Below, piece after piece: positions 24,538-32,672 of a stretch of DNA of 64,000 nt. Positions within the stretch are counted from its first letter, which is position 1. Each line of letters starts with the position of its first letter. The position numbers and the translations under genes were made by a program. This DNA comes from Mycobacterium bohemicum DSM 44277 (lineage in GTDB: Bacteria > Actinomycetota > Actinomycetes > Mycobacteriales > Mycobacteriaceae), in the NCBI RefSeq assembly GCF_001053185.1, contig NZ_CSTD01000006.1, positions 210,743 through 274,742 on the forward strand, read 5' to 3'. The notes under the pieces are model-generated. The model did not search any database and had not been told where the DNA came from. It saw nothing but the letters and a program-made list of their open reading frames with translations.

Positions 24538-25917
24538 GTGTCCCCGATTTCCCGTCGGGATTTCCTCGTGGCGACGACGAGCGTGGTCGGCGCCGGCCTG
24601 GCGGGCGCCTGCGCGTTCGATCGCCCACCCCCCTCCGACACCCCCTACGACACCTCCTCCGGCACGAAGGCCGTGCTCGTGGTCGGTGCCGGGATGGCGG
24701 GCCTGTCGGCGGCCCGCGCCCTGACCGAGGCGGGCTGGCCGGTTCGGGTGATCGAGGCCCGCGACCGGATCGGCGGCCGGGTGTACACCAGCCGCGACTG
24801 GGGCGTGCCGCTGGAGATGGGCGCGTCGTGGATTCACGGCATGACGGACAACCCGTTGACCGAGCTGGCCCGCCGGGCGCGGGCGCGTGTGGTCCCCACC
24901 GACTACTACGGGTGGGCGAAGCTGGCGGTCGACCCCGCGCTGCCGCCGCTGGACTACGACAAACAGACCTGGCGCCAGTTCGTGCGCTTGGCCCGCGATC
25001 AGGTCGACGACGGCAGCCTCGGCGCCGCCGTCGCCGCCGCCGCGGACGACGAGGGCCTCTCCGACTCCGACCGCGCCCAGTTGGCCTTCTACGTGACCTG
25101 CGAGATCGAGGACGAATACGCGGCGAGCGCGGATCGGCTGTCCGCCTTGACCTTTGACGAGGGCAGGTACGCCCGCGGCGACCAGGACGTGATCACCAGC
25201 GGCTACGACGCGCTACCCAATTTGCTCGCGGCCGGACTTCGGATCACGCTGAACACGCCGGTGACCGCGATCGCGCGCCGCGGCGACTCCGTCACCGTGC
25301 GGGCCGGCGACCGCTCCTTCGAGGGACCCGCCGCCATCGTCACGGTGCCCCTGGGTGTGCTGAAATCCCGTGCCATCGCGTTCGATCCGCCGCTGCCCGC
25401 CGGGCACGCCCGAGCGATCGACGCGCTGGGATTCGGGGTGCTGTCCAAGAGCTACTTTCGCCTCGACCGGCGAACGTGGAACGCGGAGAACGCTTTCTAC
25501 CTCTACCTCGGCGCGCAACCCGGGCTGTGGTCCCAGTGGTTCACGCTGTCCGGCGACGCCGGCCCGATTGTGTTGGCGTTCAACGCCGGTGACCGCGGCC
25601 GGTCGGTGGAGTCGACGGCCCCGCCGGAGCTGATGGCCAGCGCGCTGCCCATCGTTCGCCGGCTCTTCGGCAACGACGTCGCACCGGTGGAGGTCCGCAC
25701 GTCGGCCTGGGCCACCGACCCCTATGCGCGCGGCTCCTACTCGTTTCACGCGCCCGGGTCGGGACCCGAGGACCGGCGCCGACTGCAGGAGCCGATCGGT
25801 GACCGGCTCTACCTGGCGGGCGAGGCCGTCGGCGTCGACAACCCGTCATCGGTGACGGGCGCCGTCATCAGCGGGCGCTACGCCGCCGGCCAGCTGATGT
25901 TCCGGCTGAGCGATTGA
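24538..25917 (+). CDS. Exported flavin amine oxidase with Tat lipoprotein signal
   Basis: This 459-residue protein begins SPISRRDFLVATTSVVGAG and continues to LAGAC, a twin-arginine export signal with a possible lipobox cysteine. It is followed by the FAD motif VLVVGAGMAGLSAARAL and a complete amine oxidase domain (GGRVYTSRDWG, EMGASWIHG, and the C-terminal LYLAGEAVGVDNPSSVTGAVISGRYAA). The product is therefore probably a folded flavoprotein exported by Tat and tethered outside the membrane. The start used is GTG 24538; the ATG at 24505 would add a non-conserved stretch before the signal. It is only distantly similar to the AofH-like protein 1 kb away. Confidence 0.85.
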   Translation: MSPISRRDFLVATTSVVGAGLAGACAFDRPPPSDTPYDTSSGTKAVLVVGAGMAGLSAARALTEAGWPVRVIEARDRIGGRVYTSRDWGVPLEMGASWIHGMTDNPLTELARRARARVVPTDYYGWAKLAVDPALPPLDYDKQTWRQFVRLARDQVDDGSLGAAVAAAADDEGLSDSDRAQLAFYVTCEIEDEYAASADRLSALTFDEGRYARGDQDVITSGYDALPNLLAAGLRITLNTPVTAIARRGDSVTVRAGDRSFEGPAAIVTVPLGVLKSRAIAFDPPLPAGHARAIDALGFGVLSKSYFRLDRRTWNAENAFYLYLGAQPGLWSQWFTLSGDAGPIVLAFNAGDRGRSVESTAPPELMASALPIVRRLFGNDVAPVEVRTSAWATDPYARGSYSFHAPGSGPEDRRRLQEPIGDRLYLAGEAVGVDNPSSVTGAVISGRYAAGQLMFRLSD

Positions 25918-25938
25918 TCGCCCGCGCGGACGGGGCGG

Positions 25939-26406
25939 TCAGCCCGCGCGCTGCGGCTCTTCCTGCCGCGCCGGCCCGAATGCGCCGCGCGCCCTGGGCA
26001 CGTCGGCCACCCGCAGCAGGGCGTCGGCAAGCGAATCCACCACCGGCAGACCGTGATCGCGGACAATCCGGGTCAGCCGGCGCAGCGGCGCGCCGTCCAC
26101 CACGGTGCAGTGCAGTCCCGCCGATCGATGCTCCTCGTTGAGCACCAACAGCATTCGAAGGCCCGCGCTGCTGAGGAAATCCAGGTGGGTGAGGTCGAGG
26201 ATCAGCGGGGCCCTCAGCAGCGCGAAGCGCCGAATGGTCGTGGCGACAAGGTCGGCATTGGACGCGTCGACTTCGCCGTCGACGCGCAGGACGGTGGCCA
26301 CGCTGCGCGCGTGAACGTGCAATTGCGCACCGGCGCAATCGATCTCATAACGATTACGCGGCTGTCCGGGCAGGCTTGCACTGCATGTATCGGGGGAGGC
26401 AGTCAT
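25939..26406 (-). CDS. STAS-domain anti-sigma-factor antagonist
   Basis: This 155-residue protein has a STAS fold: VLRVDGEVDASNADLVA, LILDLTHLDFLSSAGLRMLLVLNEE with the usual phosphorylatable serine pair (SS) near residue 79, and a C-terminal helix. Such proteins release sigma factors from anti-sigma kinases when unphosphorylated. In mycobacteria several act in the SigF network. Its own upstream sequence looks SigF-type and leaderless (see the promoter entry), suggesting feedback. The C-terminal 30 residues are low-complexity. There is no partner kinase in the window. Confidence 0.85.
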   Translation of the reverse strand: MTASPDTCSASLPGQPRNRYEIDCAGAQLHVHARSVATVLRVDGEVDASNADLVATTIRRFALLRAPLILDLTHLDFLSSAGLRMLLVLNEEHRSAGLHCTVVDGAPLRRLTRIVRDHGLPVVDSLADALLRVADVPRARGAFGPARQEEPQRAG

Positions 26407-26412
26407 GGTGAG

Positions 26413-26438
26413 ATACGCCCTTCGCGGCGAATTCGAAC
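26413..26438 (-). promoter_or_regulatory. Possible SigF-type leaderless promoter of the STAS gene
   Basis: On the minus strand GTTC (26438-26435) is followed after 16 bases by GCGTAT (26418-26413), compared with the mycobacterial SigF consensus GTTT-N15-17-GGGTAT. The -10 box is 7 bases from the start codon, which would put transcription start at the ATG itself. Two positions differ from consensus, so confidence is modest. Confidence 0.35.
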
Positions 26439-26586
26439 TTGGCGAGCGACAACGGAGTTGCTCAGGTGTCCTGATGCGCCCTTGATACCGGCAGCTGTGG
26501 ACTCAACCTGAGACCAGCCTACCCGAGGAAGCCGCCGGCGGCACGTCGACCGCGCCCAACGCCAAGGATTTCGGGTGCGATCCGGC

Positions 26587-27591
26587 TCACTGCCGCAGCG
26601 TGGTGTGTGGGCTCTGACCGTAGGCCTGCCGGTACTGGACAGCGAACCGGCCGGTGTGGGCGAAACCCCAGCGCTGGGCGATCTCGGTGACGGTGGTGGT
26701 GGGCGGGGTGCCGGCCAGCAGTTCTTGATGCGCGCGGCTCAGCCGCACCCGGCGCAGGTATTCCGTCGGCGTGGTGTCGAGCTGGCGCCGGAACAGGTAT
26801 TGCACGGCCCTGGGCGTCAGGTGCACCGCGGCCGCGATGTCGTTGATCCCGACGTCGCCCGCGGCGTTGCGGTGGATGAACGACACCGCGTCCCTGAGCG
26901 TTTCGGGTATCGCGGGGTCGCCCGCCAGATCCGGGTCGGTCACGGTCGAGGGGAAGCATTCGAGCATCGCGCTCGCGAGCAACGGAGCCACGCCCGCGAC
27001 GACCAGTGGCTGCTGGGCGCTTTCGGGCGAGGCCAGGGTCACGATCGCATAGTCGAGCGCTCGATGCCAGGCCCGGATGCCGGCGCGCGACCGCGGGCGC
27101 CGGTTGAGGAACTGGACCTGCGGCGACGCCGAGTGCGCCGCGGCGACCTTCTGCAGGGCGTCGGGGGCAACGCTCACCACATCGAACCGAGCGCCGCTGA
27201 CCTGCAGGGCGCACGACATGCCGTCCGCGACGAGCACCGGGCAGTCCGCCGCGGGAAGCGGGCCGTCGGCGACCGTGAGAGTTCCCCCGCGGGGCTGGAT
27301 GACCACCAGCGTCTCCCCCGCGGGAATTTCCAGGGTCGCCCGGCCGTGCACGAGCACCTCGTCGACCGTCACCGATTGCGTCCGGCGCCGGCGGTGGGTC
27401 ACCGCGCACGGGCCGGAGATCCCGCCGACCCGCCACCCCGGGGTATAGGCGTCGGCGAAGAATTGGCGCGCCGCCTGCGGGTCGAGGGAGCGGATTCGTT
27501 CGTGGCGGACCGCGGCCGGGGCGACCCGGGGCAGGTCGTACATGGGTTCGTCGGGATCCAGAACGTCGTCGCCGGCGGGAATGCTGCCCAC
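26587..27591 (-). CDS. AraC-family transcriptional regulator
   Basis: This 334-residue protein has a cupin-like ligand half (about residues 30-200) and a C-terminal AraC helix-turn-helix domain (about 235-334: ISFIHRNAAGDVGINDIA-type region, HLTPRAVQYLFRRQLDTTPTEYLRRVRL, and EIAQRWGFAHTGRFAVQYRQAYGQSP). This subgroup is common in mycobacteria and resembles regulators of AraC_binding_2 type. GTG 27591 is the best start; upstream codons overlap the remnant of a glycosyltransferase gene that has been cut off just before it, so the native promoter may be lost. Target genes cannot be inferred. Confidence 0.8.
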   Translation of the reverse strand: MGSIPAGDDVLDPDEPMYDLPRVAPAAVRHERIRSLDPQAARQFFADAYTPGWRVGGISGPCAVTHRRRRTQSVTVDEVLVHGRATLEIPAGETLVVIQPRGGTLTVADGPLPAADCPVLVADGMSCALQVSGARFDVVSVAPDALQKVAAAHSASPQVQFLNRRPRSRAGIRAWHRALDYAIVTLASPESAQQPLVVAGVAPLLASAMLECFPSTVTDPDLAGDPAIPETLRDAVSFIHRNAAGDVGINDIAAAVHLTPRAVQYLFRRQLDTTPTEYLRRVRLSRAHQELLAGTPPTTTVTEIAQRWGFAHTGRFAVQYRQAYGQSPHTTLRQ

Positions 27592-27606
27592 GGCGCCAGT
27601 GTAGGC

Positions 27607-27733
27607 GGTGCCGCACGTAGGCGGCGGTGTCGTGCCCGCGGGCGGACAGGGCGGCGCACAGCTGGCCGAGGCTCTCCCAACCAGCGTCGTCACACGCGAT
27701 GTCGTCGCCGCCCACAAGCGCAACCCTCAACAT
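27607..27733 (-). pseudogene. 5' remnant of a glycosyltransferase gene
   Basis: A good ribosome-binding site (GGAGGGAG) precedes ATG 27733. The frame then encodes about 41 residues (MLRVALVGGDDIACDDAGWE, then a region ending HDTAAYVR) that look like the N-terminal strand-helix of a GT4/GT-B glycosyltransferase. After this the frame loses coding character and runs through the AraC gene in a shadow frame. The rest of the enzyme is absent, so this is a truncated gene fused by deletion to the AraC region. Confidence 0.55.
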
Positions 27734-28031
27734 CACTCCCTCCGCCGGAGCCCGCGCACTTACCGTCCGGAGACGATTAGCCCGGTGGGGGTACCCGATG
27801 CGCTCGGCGACGAAACATAAATTTTCGCCGACCACCATGACGAGCAAAAGCCCAGGTCGCGCCGTCGCCCGCCTGGTCCGCGCGCTCAGTCCAAGAGGTC
27901 AAACCCGATCCGGTCAGCCGACGGCGGTGCGTACACGTGAGCGACCCCGGAAACGCGCAGTCCCCACCGGTTTCCGCCGCTCGCGGCGCGGGCACTCTCG
28001 GATCGGTGTCTATCGGAAGGGAGGATGGGTC
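27734..28031. other. Intergenic region between glycosyltransferase remnant and Rho-N gene
   Basis: This 298-bp gap holds no convincing gene. It contains a candidate SigF promoter near 27969-27995 and a ribosome-binding site at about 28016-28024 for the downstream gene. The stretch around 27815-27845 is relatively AT-rich for this genome and could hold the lost glycosyltransferase's promoter. Confidence 0.4.
27969..27995 (+). promoter_or_regulatory. Possible SigF-type promoter for the Rho-N protein gene
   Basis: GGTTT (27969-27973), a 16-base spacer and GGGCAC (27990-27995) match SigF geometry, with two mismatches in the -10 (consensus GGGTAT). Start of transcription near 28002 would give a leader of about 30 bases that includes the GGAAGGGAGG ribosome-binding site. 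Confidence 0.35.
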
Positions 28032-28289
28032 GTGCCGAACTCGTCGATCAAGAACGAGAAGATGTACCGCGATCTGCGCAAGCAGGGCGACTCCAAGGAG
28101 AAGGCGGCGCGAATTTCGAACGCGGCCGCCGCGCGGGGCAAGTCCTCGGTCTCCCGCAAGGGGGGACTCTCGGGTTCCTACGCCGACTGGACGGTCCCAC
28201 AGCTCAAGAAGCGCGCCAAAGAGCTTGGCATTTCCGGGTATTCGGGCCTGACCAAGGACAAGCTGGTCGCCAAGCTGCGCAACCACTGA
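28032..28289 (+). CDS. Small Rho-N-terminal/SAP-like domain protein
   Basis: This 85-residue basic protein has an N-terminal half rich in Lys/Arg/Ser (NEKMYRDLRKQGDSKEKAARI) and a C-terminal Rho-N/SAP-type helix-extended loop-helix (WTVPQLKKRAKELGISGYSG, then LTKDKLVAKLRNH). Such domains bind nucleic acid. Homologues are common stationary-phase or stress genes in actinobacteria. The GTG start is preceded by a strong GGAAGGGAGG. Its TGA lies inside a small hairpin (28286-28302) that may end transcription. Function in the cell is unknown. Confidence 0.8.
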   Translation: MPNSSIKNEKMYRDLRKQGDSKEKAARISNAAAARGKSSVSRKGGLSGSYADWTVPQLKKRAKELGISGYSGLTKDKLVAKLRNH

Positions 28290-28302
28290 GTCGGCGGCTC
28301 AG
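28286..28302 (+). terminator. Small hairpin at the 3' end of the Rho-N gene
   Basis: CTGAGTCGGCGGCTCAG folds into a stem of five perfect pairs that can extend to seven, overlapping the stop codon. There is no T-run. The exact reverse complement of this 17-mer overlaps the stop of the gene ending at 32672. It could act as a weak terminator or mRNA 3' end stabiliser. Confidence 0.3.
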
Positions 28303-28908
28303 TCGGTCAGGCCGAGCCGCTCGGCCAGCACCAGGAACGCGAACGCGTAGTCGTTGTCCGCTGTTTCGCTCCTGATGCGCTCCCAGTCCAGCCGTTCGCG
28401 AATCGCCCGCACGGCGGGCAGCAGGCGGGCGAAGTCACAGTGGTGTTTGCCCAGGGAACGCAGCTTCTGGATGAGCACCATGGTGGGCGGCAGCACCGGC
28501 ATCGTGATCGCCAGCACGTCACGGTCTTCCGCGCTCAATCCAGGGTCGCCGGTCCGGCGGGTGCTCCACGGCGAACCCCGCGTCGCCCAGCGTCGCCGCC
28601 GCGGCGGCGACATCGGCCTCGGCCACATCCACGTCGTGACTGGGTTCGGGTGCGCCATAAGCCCACAACGCGTAACCGCCGGCCAGCGCGAAACGGGGCC
28701 CGTTCTCCTTCAGCGCCGACGCCGCCTCCCTCAGCGCCTCCCGCAGGGGGCCGCCCTGCGCCGGGGCGTTCGCGGCTGCCTCCGTCGATGCTTTCGTCGA
28801 TGTCCTCGTGGGTGGGTCATACCCCTGCTCCTCGGCTCGGCAACCTTGCCGGTGTTGGGGAATCGTTCGCGCGCCGTTTAATTCAGGGTCCGAAGGGAAA
28901 CACTTCAA
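28299..28908 (-). pseudogene. Nucleotidyltransferase gene with internal deletion and frameshift
   Basis: The 5' half, in the frame starting near 28908, encodes a nucleotidyltransferase core, RFALAGGYALWAYGAPEPSH followed by DVDV and GFAVEHPPD, the substrate/Mg-binding region of MNT-like or Cap-family enzymes. The 3' half (MPVLPPTMVLIQKLRSLGKH and the DWERIRSETADNDYAFAFLVL block) sits in a different frame and starts around 28560. Intact relatives I know have 30 or more residues between these parts, so a small deletion with frame loss has occurred. The upstream start is uncertain. The gene converges on the Rho-N gene. Confidence 0.65.
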
Positions 28909-28911
28909 GTT

Positions 28912-29114
28912 ATGTCAGGCCGAGTCCCCCGCGCGCACGACCGGGTCGCGGTCGTGATTCCCGCCTGCCGGGCGATCGCGAACCCGCTGGCCCACCAGGC
29001 CGGGGCCGACGCCGATACGAACTTGATGGTCTTTGCGACAACGCGAGCCCGGGCCCGGGACCCACATGGACTCGCTCGTCACTCCGGGCAACCGGGGAGA
29101 TCGGTGGCGGGTGA
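28912..29114 (+). pseudogene. Remnant of a family 2 glycosyltransferase
   Basis: The frame at 28912 begins with a typical GT2 N-terminus (DRVAVVIPAC), then loses family likeness. The last bases, in another frame and ending with TGA at 29112-29114, encode SLRATGEIGGG, like GT2 C-termini found just upstream of acyl-CoA-dehydrogenase-like genes in mycobacteria. Only about 200 bp remain of an expected gene of about 650 bp, so the middle is deleted. It sat in a cluster with the downstream gene. Confidence 0.45.
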
Positions 29115-29120
29115 TTGCGT

Positions 29121-30059
29121 GTGACGGCGGGGGTGGTCAAGCATTGGCTGGAGTCGGGACGACTCGAGATGCCACTGCCCGCGTCGGGACGAACCGCTGA
29201 GCGGTGGCAACGCCTGGCGCGGCTGGCCGAGGACGACATCGTCGCGGCCCGGATCGCCGAGTCCCACGTCGACGCCGTCGCCATCCTCGGCGAGCTGGGC
29301 GGCAAACCGCCCGAGCCGGGCCAGCTGTGGGCCGTGTGGTCGGCCGAGTCCCCGGACGCGACGGTGCGCGCCAGCCACGTCAACGGCGCCCACACGTTGA
29401 GCGGAACGAAGGTCTGGTGTTCGGGGGCCGGGTTCTGCACCCACGCGCTGGTCACCGCGCGCCAAGACGACGGGCGCCGGGGCCTGTTCGCGGTCACCGT
29501 CACCGAGCCGGCCGTGAAGGCGCTGCCGAGCACGTGGTGGAACCCCGGAATGGCCGGCAGCGACACCCGGTCCGTGCAATTCACCAACGCCCCGGCCGTG
29601 TCCCTGGGCGACCCCGGCGAGTACGAGGAGCGGCCCGGCTTCTGGCACGCCGCGATCGGCGTCGCCGCCTGCTGGCTCGGTGGCGCGCGCCGGGTCGCCG
29701 AACCGCTGTACCGTTGCGCCCGAAGCAGATCCGCGGACGCGTACTCCCTGGCCCACCTCGGCGCGGTCGACGCCGCGCTGGCCGCCAGCGACGGCATGCT
29801 GACGGCGGCCGCGGCGCAAGTCGATGCCGACCCGTTCGACCGCGCCGGAACCGCTCAACTGCTGGCGCGCCGGGTCCGCGCGGTGGTGGAACACGCGGTC
29901 GACGAGGCCATCACCCGCACCGGCCGCGCCCTGGGCCCGGGTCCGCTGTGCCAGGACGGCCGGCACGCCCAGCGGGTCGCCGACCTGACCATCTACATCC
30001 GCCAGAGCCATGCCGAACGGGACCTCGCCGAGCTGGGACGCCTCGCCGGACAGCAGTGA
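29121..30059 (+). CDS. Acyl-CoA dehydrogenase-like protein
   Basis: This 312-residue protein has weak acyl-CoA dehydrogenase character: a middle beta domain (HTLSGTKVWCSGAGFCTHALVTA) and a C-terminal helical domain (GRALGPGPLCQDGRHAQRVADLTIYIRQSHAERD). It is shorter than ordinary ACADs and lacks the usual FAD-contact and catalytic Glu signature, so catalytic status is unclear. In other mycobacteria such a gene clusters with a GT2, a PIG-L deacetylase and a methyltransferase; here only it and a GT2 remnant are left. Start GTG 29121 is preferred; TTG 29115 is possible. Confidence 0.65.
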   Translation: MTAGVVKHWLESGRLEMPLPASGRTAERWQRLARLAEDDIVAARIAESHVDAVAILGELGGKPPEPGQLWAVWSAESPDATVRASHVNGAHTLSGTKVWCSGAGFCTHALVTARQDDGRRGLFAVTVTEPAVKALPSTWWNPGMAGSDTRSVQFTNAPAVSLGDPGEYEERPGFWHAAIGVAACWLGGARRVAEPLYRCARSRSADAYSLAHLGAVDAALAASDGMLTAAAAQVDADPFDRAGTAQLLARRVRAVVEHAVDEAITRTGRALGPGPLCQDGRHAQRVADLTIYIRQSHAERDLAELGRLAGQQ

Positions 30060-30184
30060 GGATGGCACGGACGCCCGCCCCGCGGGTAACGACGCCAGGT
30101 TTGCGGCCAAGCCCGGCGCCCACCGTTTCACCTGACAGCGCGGCCGGGTGACTGCCCGGGCTCGAAAGCGGGTATCGAAACCCC

Positions 30185-30950
30185 ATGCGCGTGGCCACTT
30201 TCAACATCCTGCATGGCCGCACCGTCGGTGACGGGGTGCACCCTGACCGGCTGCGCGACGCGGTGCGCCGACTGGACCCCGATGTGCTCTCCCTGCAGGA
30301 AGGTGGACCGCGAACAGCGCCGCTCCGCTCTCGCCGACCTCACGGCGGTGGCGGCCGAGGCCATGGGCGCCGTCGAACACCGTTTCGTGGCCGCGATCTC
30401 CGGCACCCCGGGGGCCACGTGGATGGCCGCCACCGGGCGGGAACAACCGGGCACCGCCGCCTACGGGATCGCCCTGCTGTCCCGGTATCCGGCCATCAGC
30501 TGGCAGGTGGTTCGGTTGCCGCGCATCCCGATGCGTCTCCCGATGTACTTGCCGGGCCCCAACCGGGTGATGGTCGTGGACGAGGAGCCGCGGGCCGCGG
30601 TCATCGCGCAATTGCGCACCCCGGGGGGCGGGCTGACGGTGGCCAACACGCATTTGTCCTTCGTGCCCGGCTGGAACCGGCGCCAGCTGCGCCGCCTCGT
30701 TCGCGACCTGCGCGGGTTCCCGGGGCCGCGGCTGCTGACCGGCGACCTCAACATGACCCCGTCGGCGGTGCGCGGCTGGTCGGGCATGCACCCGCTGGCC
30801 GTCGCGAAAACCTTTCCCGCCCAAGCTCCCACCCGCCAGCTCGACCACATCCTGACCGACGACGGCGGCCTGCGCGGAGATGCCGTCGAGGCCCCGCTCA
30901 TGCCCATCTCGGATCATCGGCCGCTGGCCGTCAACCTCGAACGCGGGTGA
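30185..30950 (+). pseudogene. Endonuclease/exonuclease/phosphatase-family protein, frameshifted
   Basis: The start (30185) encodes the family N-terminus MRVATFNILHGRTVGDGVHP and continues to DPDVLSLQE. At about 30299-30304 the sequence CAGGAAGGTGG has one base more than the expected CAGGAGGTGG (Q-E-V-D), and the rest continues in the next frame to 30950. That part includes LLTGDLNMTPSAVRGW and LDHILTDDG with PISDHRPLAVNL, that is, the metal-binding and catalytic Asn, Asp and His residues. Apart from the single insertion all motifs are intact, so it is either a recent pseudogene or a sequencing error. Confidence 0.75.
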
Positions 30951-30953
30951 AGG

Positions 30954-31223
30954 CTAGCCCCGCCCGGCGGCCGCCACCCGGCGCCGCACCCGTTCGATGT
31001 CGTCGGGCAGCGGCATCGCATCGGTGACCCGGGTGATCGCCACCCCGACGTCGACCCTGCCGGCCGGCGCGGACAGCCTCGCCGCGATCGCGGCGGCCTC
31101 GTCATCGGACACCCGGCGCGGCAAGAGCGCCAGCAGCGGCGCGTAGCCGGCAGCGGGAGCGGCGGCGGGGTAGCCCGCCCGCACGAAGGCGACCACGGCC
31201 GAGATGCAGTTGCCCAGGCCCAT
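30954..31223 (-). CDS. DUF3349-family small protein
   Basis: This 89-residue protein has the DUF3349 pattern known from mycobacteria (CISAVVAFVRAGYPAAAP, GYAPLLALLPRRVSDDE, and a C-terminal helix rich in Arg). Related small proteins such as Rv0543c are conserved but have no assigned function; predicted folds are alpha-helical and possibly nucleic-acid or protein binding. ATG 31223 has a GGGAGAGG ribosome-binding site at good spacing; GTG 31232 is an alternative. It converges with the endonuclease pseudogene with 3 bp between the ends. Confidence 0.75.
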   Translation of the reverse strand: MGLGNCISAVVAFVRAGYPAAAPAAGYAPLLALLPRRVSDDEAAAIAARLSAPAGRVDVGVAITRVTDAMPLPDDIERVRRRVAAAGRG

Positions 31224-31372
31224 CGCATTCACCCCTCTCCCTACCACGTCCGTGTCGGCGCCGGCGCCGCAACAGCCGAGGAATAGCCCGGCATGACGGA
31301 TTGAAACACGGCGACCGGTGACGCGAGCGGGGTCCGGCCCAGATCGGACCGGACCCCGCCCCGCGGAACAGG

Positions 31373-31609
31373 CTATTGATTCTCCTTCTGGCGCTGTTCG
31401 GCAGCGTCCGCGCCGGCCCGTGCGGACTCGGCTTCGGCTTCCTTGCGACCCGCGTCGCGCTGGGCATCGGCCTTGTCCTGCTGCGCCTGACCTTCGCGGA
31501 CCATGTCGTCGCGGCCGGTCACGGCTCCGCCGACCTCTTTTACCTTGCCCTTGATGCCTTCGACGGCGCCCTGCAGGGCTTCCTGCGGCCCGCTCTTGTC
31601 GTCCCCCAT
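31373..31609 (-). CDS. CsbD-like stress protein
   Basis: This 78-residue hydrophilic, charged protein contains the CsbD signature AVEGIKGKVKEVGGAVTGRDDMVREGQAQQDKADAQRD. CsbD-family proteins are small soluble general-stress proteins of unknown mechanism and are induced in stationary phase. In actinobacteria they are often controlled by the general stress sigma factor, but I did not find a matching SigF promoter in the upstream 240 bp. A GGGAGGCAAAAC ribosome-binding site precedes ATG 31609. Confidence 0.85.
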   Translation of the reverse strand: MGDDKSGPQEALQGAVEGIKGKVKEVGGAVTGRDDMVREGQAQQDKADAQRDAGRKEAEAESARAGADAAEQRQKENQ

Positions 31610-31850
31610 GTTTTGCCTCCCTATCGGTTGTTGGTGGGCCCCGAACCGGCCCCGCGACCGGTGGTCTGCCGAATCGCCACAACCCGTTTCGGGTTCCCGC
31701 CGCGCGCGCCCTCAAACGCCCGCCGCGCGGCCCCCACAGAGTTGACGGACGGGCCGTGACGCGAAGGATCACGGATCCGGCGTTTGAGCCCGCTTTTGCC
31801 GGGTAGTGATAGCCGGCGATCCTCGAATGTCCGCGAAATCGGGAAAAGGG

Positions 31851-32672
31851 GTGAGGGACACGACCACTGTCGCAGTCGTCGGGGCGACCGGGACGGCCGG
31901 TACCCGCGTCGTCGCACGGCTCCGGGCCCGCGGCGTCGCGGTGGTCGAGATCTCCCGGACGCGGGGTGTCGACCTGCTCGGGGACGGCCTGGCAAGCGCC
32001 CTGGACGGGGCCGAGGTCGTCATCGACGTGTCGGACCCGGCGCCGGCCGATGGGCGGTCGGGCGTCGAGGACGCACTGGCCGCGGCCTCCCGCAACCTCG
32101 TGGGTGCCTGCGCCGCCCGGAAGGTCCGGCGTCTGGTGGTCTCGACGATCGCCGGCGTCGAGGACCCCGCCTTCGACGGCGTGCCCTACTACGAGGGCAA
32201 ACGGGCGGCCAAGAAGATCGCGCTCGACAGCCAGGTGCCCACCACGATCGTGAAATCCACGCAGTGGTACGAATTCGCCACCCAGCCGGTCGCGGTGGAC
32301 TTCGACGGCGATGACGAGGTGGTGGTCGAAGACTGGCTCATTCAGCCGATCGCGGCCGACACGGTCGCCGACGTCCTCGTCGAGGCGGCCCTGGGGCAGA
32401 CGCACGCGCCGCGCACCGTGACCGGCCCGCGCCCCATGCGGCTGCCGGACCTGGCGTCGAGAGTGCTGGCCCGCCAGGGCGACGCTCGTCCCGTCCGCGC
32501 CGTGCGCCCGGCCATTCCCGCGCTCTCCGCGGGGGTGCTGCTTCCGCCCGATCATGCGGTGGTCGTCGGGCCCGACGCCGACACCTGGTTGCGCTCGCTG
32601 CCACCGGTGGCCGTGGCCGGCGACGGGCAACGGGCAACGGCCCCCGGCAGGCCGGACCGGTCGAAGAGCTGA
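31851..32672 (+). CDS. NAD(P)-binding NmrA/atypical SDR protein
   Basis: This 273-residue protein has an N-terminal Rossmann motif VAVVGATGTAGTRVVARL (GxxGxxG pattern) and an atypical-SDR layout: VVSTIAGVEDP, YYEGKRAAKKIALDSQVPTTIVKSTQWYEF and a C-terminal substrate region. Members of this group are NmrA-like regulators or reductases of small quinones and sugars; the substrate is unknown. GTG 31851 is chosen for its position before the glycine motif, with an upstream GGGAAAAGGGG ribosome-binding site; ATG 31806 is possible. The stop lies in a 17-bp hairpin (32669-32685). Confidence 0.8.
   Translation: MRDTTTVAVVGATGTAGTRVVARLRARGVAVVEISRTRGVDLLGDGLASALDGAEVVIDVSDPAPADGRSGVEDALAAASRNLVGACAARKVRRLVVSTIAGVEDPAFDGVPYYEGKRAAKKIALDSQVPTTIVKSTQWYEFATQPVAVDFDGDDEVVVEDWLIQPIAADTVADVLVEAALGQTHAPRTVTGPRPMRLPDLASRVLARQGDARPVRAVRPAIPALSAGVLLPPDHAVVVGPDADTWLRSLPPVAVAGDGQRATAPGRPDRSKS

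Noticed and set aside
30170..30175. SigF promoter for the endonuclease pseudogene
   Set aside because: GGGTAT lies 9 bp from the ATG as in the other cases, but no -35 match was found at the right distance.
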